This document shows positions 25,216 to 30,236 of a stretch of DNA of 34,242 bases, one piece after another (the stretch's first letter is position 1; each line of letters opens with the position of its first letter). The stretch lies in the NCBI GenBank assembly GCA_947631665.1, contig CANRMF010000020.1, forward strand, positions 1 to 34,242, in the 5' to 3' direction. The DNA comes from an uncultured Lachnospiraceae bacterium (GTDB taxonomy: Bacteria; Bacillota; Clostridia; Lachnospirales; Lachnospiraceae). Made by a program: the position numbers and the translations under genes. Under the pieces are notes generated by a model that was not told the DNA's origin, made no database searches, and saw only the letters and a program-made list of their open reading frames with translations.

Positions 25216-25266
25216 TTGACATCGTGTCAGAATGGTGATACATTGATTATACTGACAATGTGTCAG
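25216..25266 (+). promoter_or_regulatory. Promoter with two TGACA-N3-TGTCA palindromes
   Basis: TTGACA (25216-25221) and TACATT (25239-25244, weak) are 17 bp apart. One palindrome, TGACATCGTGTCA (25217-25229), overlaps the -35. A second, CTGACAATGTGTCAG (25252-25266), lies at the transcription start. Their centres are 36 bp apart. They probably bind the TetR protein encoded at 25682. Confidence 0.72.
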
Positions 25267-25298
25267 AATATATCAGCAAGTCGGGAGGTGACAGAATT

Positions 25299-25669
25299 AT
25301 GAAGAAAAATATTGGTTCCCTGTTGGAGCTTTATCCCACTCCTGTAACGGTCATTGGAGCGATGAATGGTGAAAACCCCACATGGACATTGGTTGCCCAT
25401 ATCGGTATTATAGGTCACGACCGGTTATTTGTAAATCTCCACTGACAATAGAGTGCAGCGTTGTTGATGTGTACAACACTTCTAATTTTGAGAGTTTTAT
25501 CTGCACTATTGACAATACCTATGTTGAAGAAGAACACTTGAATGAAAATGGAAAGGTTAATTACGATACGTTGAAACCGGTGTTGTTTGAGTTTCCTACT
25601 TATCAATACCTGAAAACAGGCGATGTAATCGGCAAATGCCTGTCTTTTAAAAAAAATATCGGAAAATAA
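25299..25669 (+). pseudogene. Flavin reductase pseudogene with internal deletion and frameshift
   Basis: A good GGGAGGTG site precedes the ATG at 25299. The first frame gives MKKNIGSLLELYPTPVTVIG through HDRLFVNL and stops at 25443-25445. The rest of the family, from SPLTIECSVVDV to the C-terminal LKTGDVIGKCLSFKK, continues in the +1 frame to 25669. Compared with the intact family member at 3678, about 60 residues of the flavin-binding centre are missing at the junction. It sits first behind the TetR-type operators, so it was probably the original target gene of the regulator. Confidence 0.75.
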
Positions 25670-25681
25670 GGAGGATAAAAA

Positions 25682-26308
25682 ATGCCAAAAGGATCGCCGG
25701 AGCTGACGAAAGCCCGTAAAGACGAAATTATCAACGCCTGCGAGGAGTTGTATAAAACCAAAAGTTTTAAGGAAATTACGTTGAAGGATATCGGAAATGC
25801 GACAAGTTTTACCCGAACTTCCATTTATAATTATTTTCAGACAAAGGAGGAAATCTTTCTCGCATTATTGCAGAGGGAAAATGAACTTTGGATTGCTGAC
25901 CTCAATCAAATCATGGAGGAAAACGCTGCGCTTACGAAAGAAGAATTTGCTGATAAATTGGCTCATTCTCTCGAAAAGCGGGGACAACTGCTTAAAATCA
26001 TGTCGATGAATCATTATGATTTAGAGGACAGCAGCCGGCTTGAACGGCTTACAGAGTTTAAAGTGGCTTACGGAGGTTCCCTGCGGGCGGTTATGCGCTG
26101 TCTGGAAAAGTATTTTCCAAAAATGCCGATTGCAGACAAACAGCATTTTCTATATACCTTTTTCCCGTTTATGTTCGGGATTTATCCGTATACAGTAGTC
26201 ACTGAAAAGCAGCAAAAGGCGATGGAACAGGCGGGCGTGAACTATGTGTTTATGACCATTTATGAAATTACTTATAACTGCGTGATGGGATTGCTGAAGG
26301 AGCAGTAA
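25682..26308 (+). CDS. TetR-family transcriptional regulator
   Basis: The 208-residue protein has an N-terminal TetR helix-turn-helix (about 32-52, ITLKDIGNATSFTRTSIYNYF) with the usual following KEEIFLALL helix, and a variable helical ligand domain. AGGAGG precedes the ATG, 12 bases after the dead flavin reductase frame. Autoregulation through the two palindromes at 25217 and 25252 is the simplest reading. Its downstream neighbours (aldo/keto reductase relic, CMD-like protein, flavodoxins) are redox genes, so a quinone- or oxidant-type signal is plausible but unproven. Confidence 0.88.
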   Translation: MPKGSPELTKARKDEIINACEELYKTKSFKEITLKDIGNATSFTRTSIYNYFQTKEEIFLALLQRENELWIADLNQIMEENAALTKEEFADKLAHSLEKRGQLLKIMSMNHYDLEDSSRLERLTEFKVAYGGSLRAVMRCLEKYFPKMPIADKQHFLYTFFPFMFGIYPYTVVTEKQQKAMEQAGVNYVFMTIYEITYNCVMGLLKEQ

Positions 26309-26326
26309 AAAGAAGGAGGCTTTCCA

Positions 26327-26398
26327 ATGAAGTACACGAACTTGGGAAAATCAGATTTGAGGGTTTCCCGTATCTGTATGGCAGGAAATGTAGTTTAA
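26327..26398 (+). pseudogene. N-terminal stub of an aldo/keto reductase
   Basis: After a strong AAGGAGG (26313-26319), the ATG at 26327 gives MKYTNLGKSDLRVSRICMAG and then NVV and TAA. The first 18 residues are the typical start of aldo/keto reductases. The remaining 250-300 residues are absent, and the next gene begins within 25 bases. The stub keeps a functional-looking start site, so it may still be translated. Confidence 0.75.
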
Positions 26399-26420
26399 GA
26401 AATAAAAGGAGGACGAAAAA

Positions 26421-26741
26421 ATGGAAAAGATTACACAGACGGCGGGCAGAAATCAACTTGGTGAATTTGCACCGGATTTTGCCCATTTTAACGACGACAT
26501 TCTCTTTGGTGAGAACTGGAACAATCAGGATATTGACTTAAAAACCAGATGTATGATTACAGTGGTGGCGTTGATGAGTTCGGGGATTACCGATTCCTCA
26601 CTGATTTATCATCTGGAAAATGCAAAAGCGCATGGCGTAACCCGCGAGGAGATTGCCGCAATCGTAACGCACGTTGGGTTCTATGTGGGCTGGCCGAAGG
26701 CATGGGCTGTGTTCCGCATGGCAAAAGATGTGTGGGAATAA
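26421..26741 (+). CDS. Carboxymuconolactone decarboxylase-like protein
   Basis: The 106-residue product matches the small all-helical CMD/AhpD-like family by length and by the block DLKTRCMITVVALMSSG followed by H-L-E-N-A-K-A-H-G-V-T-R-E-E-I. It has no C-x-x-C redox pair; C49 is single. Peroxidase activity of the AhpD kind is therefore unlikely, and a decarboxylase or unknown role is more likely. GGAGG precedes the ATG. It follows the TetR gene and reductase stub in the same direction, and its 3' end is duplicated just downstream. Confidence 0.8.
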   Translation: MEKITQTAGRNQLGEFAPDFAHFNDDILFGENWNNQDIDLKTRCMITVVALMSSGITDSSLIYHLENAKAHGVTREEIAAIVTHVGFYVGWPKAWAVFRMAKDVWE

Positions 26742-26815
26742 AACTCTGGAACATTCTCCGAATGTGTGCCTTCCCCATCGTGTTCCGCATGGCAAAAGAT
26801 GTGTGGAAATAAAAC
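26709..26815. repeat. 36-bp direct repeat covering the end of the CMD-like gene
   Basis: Bases 26709-26744, covering the last ten codons, the stop and three bases beyond (coding for FRMAKDVWE plus stop), recur at 26780-26815 with one mismatch, 71 bp apart. The second copy has no start of its own, so it is a leftover of a small duplication. Recombination between the copies would delete 71 bp. Confidence 0.85.
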
Positions 26816-26885
26816 CGGGAGGGCGATGATTGATATTCCGCCTTAAAATAACGAAATGAGTAAAAAAGAATAGGAGATTATTAGA

Positions 26886-27458
26886 ATGAAAAAGAATGTA
26901 TTACAAGGGTTTCGCCTGCTGCTTGTTCTTGTATTGGCGGTTGGGCTTGCGATTCCATCGACAAATATAGTAGAAGGCAAAGCAGGAAAAAAGAAAGTGT
27001 TGGTTGCATATTTTTCGGCAACGGGGACGACGAAAGCGGTTGCAAAAAAGATAAAAAAAGCGACCGGCGGTACTTTGTATCAGATTAAGCCTGCAGTTCC
27101 ATATACGGCTGACGATTTGAATTATAATAAAAACTGCAGGGCAAACAGTGAGCAGAGCGATGAAAATGCCAGACCAAAAATAAAGGGTAAGATTAAAAAA
27201 ATAAGAAAGTATGATGTAATTTTTTTGGGCTATCCAATCTGGTGGGGAAAAGAGCCGAAGATTATCCGTACATTTTTGGAATCCTACAATTTGAGAAAAA
27301 AGAAGATTGTGACCTTCTGCACCAGCGGCGGAAGCGGAATTTCCGGAAGCATCAGGGGAATTAAAAAATCTGCGAAAAGCGCGACGGTAATCAAGGGAAA
27401 AGACATGACGGGCTGGTCTTATAAACAGATTGCAAAGTGGGCGAAAAAGCAAAGCTAG
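26886..27458 (+). CDS. Secreted flavodoxin
   Basis: The 190-residue protein starts with a Sec-type signal peptide (basic MKKN, hydrophobic LLLVLVLAVGLAIP, likely cleavage after about residue 33), followed by a complete flavodoxin domain of the short Flavodoxin_4-like type. The FMN phosphate loop is S44-A-T-G-T-T, and the GYPIWWGKEP segment and CTSGGSGISGS loop form the isoalloxazine site. Flavodoxins normally work in the cytoplasm; an exported one would have to be loaded with FMN after export. The mature protein is very lysine-rich, which could hold it at the wall. AGGAG precedes the ATG. Confidence 0.82.
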   Translation: MKKNVLQGFRLLLVLVLAVGLAIPSTNIVEGKAGKKKVLVAYFSATGTTKAVAKKIKKATGGTLYQIKPAVPYTADDLNYNKNCRANSEQSDENARPKIKGKIKKIRKYDVIFLGYPIWWGKEPKIIRTFLESYNLRKKKIVTFCTSGGSGISGSIRGIKKSAKSATVIKGKDMTGWSYKQIAKWAKKQS

Positions 27459-27478
27459 TATTCGGGAGGTAAAGAATT

Positions 27479-28144
27479 ATGAAAATTTGGAATAAGAAAA
27501 GGAAGATGGTCAGCGCGCTGCTCGTGCTGTCATTAGCGTTTTGCCTGACAGCATGTGCATCATCAAAAGACAATGAGAGGACTGTCGCAAATACAGATGC
27601 AACGGAGCAGACAGCGATTTCGGAGAAAAAAGAAGCAGATACAAAATCAGAGACCGAAAAGGACACTCAAATATTGGTAGCTTACTTTTCAGTAATCAAC
27701 AATACGAAAGGTGTGGCGCAGAAGTTAGCAGACGGTCTTGGCGCCGACCTTTATGAAATCACACCTGAACAGCCATATACAGACGAGGACATAGATTATG
27801 GTAATTCCAAAAGCCGTACATCTGTCGAAATGAATGACCCTGATGCCCGGCCTGCAATTTCCGGTGCTGTGGAAAATATGGCTCAGTATGATGTCGTGCT
27901 TATCGGTTATCCAATCTGGTGGGGAAAAGCTCCGCGGATTATGAGTACTTTTGTCGAGAGTTACGATTTTTCCGGCAAGACGCTCGCAGCGTTTTGCACC
28001 TCTGCAAGCAGCGGATTTGGAGACAGCGATTCGGCACTTAAGGAAGCAACCGGCGGGGCTGTGTGGCTTTCCGGCAAACGCTTTAGCGCAGGCGCGTCTG
28101 CAGAGGAAGTAATGGAATGGGCAGACGGTCTTGGAATCAACTAG
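27479..28144 (+). CDS. Lipoprotein flavodoxin
   Basis: The 221-residue product has a lipoprotein signal with lipobox LTAC (C26), an acidic/threonine-rich linker (about 27-62), and a flavodoxin domain from residue 63. The FMN phosphate loop reads S71-V-I-N-N-T, losing the usual T-G pair present in its two neighbours, so FMN binding may differ. The GYPIWWGKAP and CTSASSGFGDS loops are kept. It lies 20 bases after the secreted flavodoxin with its own GGGAGG, so the pair is co-transcribed. It should be tethered to the outer face of the membrane. Confidence 0.82.
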   Translation: MKIWNKKRKMVSALLVLSLAFCLTACASSKDNERTVANTDATEQTAISEKKEADTKSETEKDTQILVAYFSVINNTKGVAQKLADGLGADLYEITPEQPYTDEDIDYGNSKSRTSVEMNDPDARPAISGAVENMAQYDVVLIGYPIWWGKAPRIMSTFVESYDFSGKTLAAFCTSASSGFGDSDSALKEATGGAVWLSGKRFSAGASAEEVMEWADGLGIN

Positions 28145-28159
28145 GTTGTTTTAAATGAC

Positions 28160-28276
28160 TGATGAAAACAGCCGCGTTAAGTAATTGATGCAAGCAGTCA
28201 CATCAGGTAATTGATGAAAACAGACACGTTAAGTAATTGATGCAAGCAGTCACATCAAGTGGCTGATGAAAAACAG
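28160..28276. repeat. 26-bp tandem repeats between flavodoxin genes
   Basis: Units start at 28160, 28186, 28212, 28238 and (partial) 28264, each beginning TGATG(A/C)AA. They alternate between TGATGAAAACAG... and TGATGCAAGCAGTCACATC, making a 52-bp higher-order period. The DNA from 28277 to the next gene is A-rich with a loose A/G pattern. The array is non-coding and lies in the leader of the third flavodoxin. Confidence 0.82.
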
Positions 28277-28368
28277 AGAAAATAAGTAAAAAAATAATTG
28301 AAAAAAACAGAGAAAAATAGGTAAAAAAAGCAGAAAAATAGAAAAATCAATGATAGGAGGAAACAAAT

Positions 28369-28845
28369 ATGAGCAAAACATTAGTAGCATATTTTTCAGC
28401 AAGCGGAACAACCGCAGAAGCAGCAAAACAACTTGCAAAGGCAGCCGGCGCGGATTTGTATGAGATTAAGCCTGACATACCTTATACGCCGGCAGATTTA
28501 AACTGGCTGGATAAGCAGTCCCGTAGCTCTGTGGAAATGAGCGATAAATCCAGCCGTCCGGCGCTTGCAGACAAAAACGCCAATATCAGCGCATACGACA
28601 CAATCCTGCTGGGATTTCCTATCTGGTGGTATGTAGCGCCTACGATTGTGAACAGTTTTTTGGAAACCTATGACTTTTCAGGAAAGAAAATCGTATTATT
28701 TGCGACGTCCGGCGGCAGTGGTTTTGGAAAAACTGTGGACGGATTAAAGGGCTCGGTAGCATCGGATACGGTAATTACAGAGGGCAGGGTGCTGAACGGC
28801 AGCCATTCCACTGAGGAACTGAAAGAATGGGTGGATACTTTATAA
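28369..28845 (+). CDS. Cytoplasmic flavodoxin
   Basis: The 158-residue protein is a bare flavodoxin domain with no export signal, beginning MSKTLVAYFSASGTT. The phosphate loop is S10-A-S-G-T-T, and the GFPIWWYVAP and ATSGGSGFGKT loops are intact. It is closest in sequence style to the secreted and lipid-anchored genes upstream, so the three arose by duplication with signals gained or lost. AGGAGG precedes the ATG. The preceding 224-base gap with repeats may separate its expression from the other two. Confidence 0.88.
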   Translation: MSKTLVAYFSASGTTAEAAKQLAKAAGADLYEIKPDIPYTPADLNWLDKQSRSSVEMSDKSSRPALADKNANISAYDTILLGFPIWWYVAPTIVNSFLETYDFSGKKIVLFATSGGSGFGKTVDGLKGSVASDTVITEGRVLNGSHSTEELKEWVDTL

Positions 28846-28863
28846 AACAACCCACAAAGAATT

Positions 28864-29230
28864 TCAATTACATACAAAATTGCGTAAAAAATAGAAAATT
28901 ACATGTAAAATAACCCAGAAATGAGCGGCAGAGAAATCAAATTACATGTCAATCTCCGTAAAAAATAGAAAATTGCATGTAAAACAGCCCTGAAATTTGC
29001 GAAAAGAAAACAAAATTACATACAAAATCGCGCAAAACATACAAAATTGCATGTAAAATAACCCTTAAATGAGCGAAAAGAAAATCAAATTACATGCCAA
29101 TCTCCGTAAAAAATAGAAAATTGCATGTAAAACAGCCCTGAAATTTGCGAAAAGAAAATAAAATTACATACAAAATCGCGCAAAACACACAAATTTGCAT
29201 GTAAAACACCCGACAGGCGCAGAAAACAAA
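28864..29230. repeat. Five tandem ~74-bp repeats with a 148-bp superperiod
   Basis: Units run 28864-28936, 28937-29010, 29011-29084, 29085-29158 and 29159-29230. The second and fourth are almost identical, and the third and fifth resemble each other, giving an alternating A/B pattern. Each unit has TTACAT near its start and ATGTAA about 30 bases later, which can pair as a hairpin. The region fills the 415 bases between the convergent flavodoxin and kinase genes; no gene, T-tract terminator or spacer-like unique sequence was seen. Confidence 0.88.
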
Positions 29231-29260
29231 TCAAATGAAGGCTGTGCGCTTCCAAAAATC

Positions 29261-30100
29261 CTATTTTCCAAGCACAAGTTTCAAAAGATACGGAATTTCC
29301 GCCTCAAAGTTGACCGCATAACTGACGCGGTTCGGATCTTCATAAGTGTTTTTAATGCAGGCGCAGGTGAAATCCGCAGCGATTTTCAAAGCGTCTGCGA
29401 CAGAAAAATCATTGACCAGCGCACCGGTAAAAGCGCTGGCAAACACATCGCCGGTGCCATGAGATTTGTACGGAATTTTTTCCGTTCCATAACTGAAAAA
29501 TGTATTGGACTGCGTATGGTATCCGAGAAATCCCAGAGAGCCGTCGGCAAAAGAAACGCCGGTAATCACTACGGTTTTTGCGCCGAGTTCTGCAAGCCGT
29601 AGCAACAATTCTTTTACCGTTGCTTCGCCGGCGTCTTCGCCCGGATAAGGAACGCCGAGCATCAGGCAGGCTTCGGAAATATTTGGAAGAATAATATCGG
29701 CGTGGCTGCACAGAGTACTCATTTTCTTGGCAAAATGCGTATCAAATCCGGTGTACAATTTTCCGTTATCCGCCATTGCAGGATCGACGATAATCCGGTT
29801 ATTTTCTGTCTTAAAAGCCTTAAAATAATCTTCCACAAGGGCAATCTGACGTTCGGAGCCGAGATATCCGGTGTAAATCGCGTCAAAGACAAACCCCTGC
29901 GACTGCCAATGGTTCCGGATTGGTTCGAGGTCGTCTGTCAGATCCCGAAAAGTAAAATTCTGAAACTGCGTGTGCGTGGATAAAACAGCAGTTGGCACAA
30001 TAGCCGTTTCAACGCCCATTGCAGAAATAATCGGCAGGGCGGCTGTCAGGGAGCATTTCCCGATACATGAAATATCCTGAATGGTTGCAATTCTTTTCAT
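29261..30100 (-). CDS. pdxK: Pyridoxal/pyridoxamine kinase
   Basis: The 279-residue protein is a PfkB-like vitamin kinase. The start MKRIATIQDISCIGKCSLTAALP has the pyridoxal-kinase N-terminal pattern, S-T-H-T-Q-F follows, and the ATP-site motif H-G-T-G-D-V-F carries the catalytic aspartate. It phosphorylates pyridoxal, pyridoxine or pyridoxamine for PLP salvage in the cytoplasm. The ATG at 30098-30100 has AGGA very close upstream. It is divergent from a PdxR/MocR-like regulator with only 136 bases between, the usual arrangement for such regulators and a pdx gene. Confidence 0.85.
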   Translation of the reverse strand: MKRIATIQDISCIGKCSLTAALPIISAMGVETAIVPTAVLSTHTQFQNFTFRDLTDDLEPIRNHWQSQGFVFDAIYTGYLGSERQIALVEDYFKAFKTENNRIIVDPAMADNGKLYTGFDTHFAKKMSTLCSHADIILPNISEACLMLGVPYPGEDAGEATVKELLLRLAELGAKTVVITGVSFADGSLGFLGYHTQSNTFFSYGTEKIPYKSHGTGDVFASAFTGALVNDFSVADALKIAADFTCACIKNTYEDPNRVSYAVNFEAEIPYLLKLVLGK

Positions 30101-30110
30101 TCCTGATTTG

Positions 30111-30146
30111 AAACCGGCGTCCCAAAAGAGGGCGTCGGTTTTTTCT
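30111..30146 (+). terminator. Hairpin with T-tract in the divergent intergenic region
   Basis: AAACCGGCG (30111-30119) pairs with CGTCGGTTT (30133-30141) with one wobble pair, extended by CCC/GGG after a bulged T, and is followed by T's. In the plus direction it would stop transcripts running antisense to pdxK before the regulator promoter. In the minus direction it lies in the pdxK leader close to the start codon. Confidence 0.6.
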
Positions 30147-30165
30147 CCTTGTGTTATTTTTTCCT

Positions 30166-30193
30166 TTGCATTATATGCTGTATGTGGTATGAT
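30166..30193 (+). promoter_or_regulatory. Predicted promoter of the MocR-CCA gene
   Basis: TTGCAT (30166-30171) and TATGAT (30188-30193) are 16 bp apart, with TG at 30185-30186 as an extended -10. The leader is about 37 bases. Confidence 0.55.
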
Positions 30194-30236
30194 TTATAGT
30201 ATCATTTTTATAAAAAAAAGTAAGGTCAGATAACAG

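Noticed and set aside
26549-26812. Alternative 87-codon frame across the CMD-like gene end and its repeat
   Set aside because: It is out of frame with the recognisable CMD protein, lacks a ribosome site, and its end is merely the duplicated gene tail read by chance.
26901-27452. 183-codon open frame antisense to the secreted flavodoxin gene
   Set aside because: Composition is cysteine- and arginine-rich without a recognisable domain; it is a shadow of the real gene, like similar antisense frames opposite dinB (5212-5763), murA (6575-7195) and the CCA region (32265-32816).
28864-29230. Possible CRISPR array in the regular repeats
   Set aside because: Units are contiguous 73-74 bp blocks that match along their whole length; there are no short repeats separated by unique spacers and no cas genes.
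30111-30146. Hairpin as a pdxK riboswitch
   Set aside because: It is a single short stem with a T-tract in the plus direction; nothing resembles a known metabolite-binding fold, so a terminator is the simpler reading.
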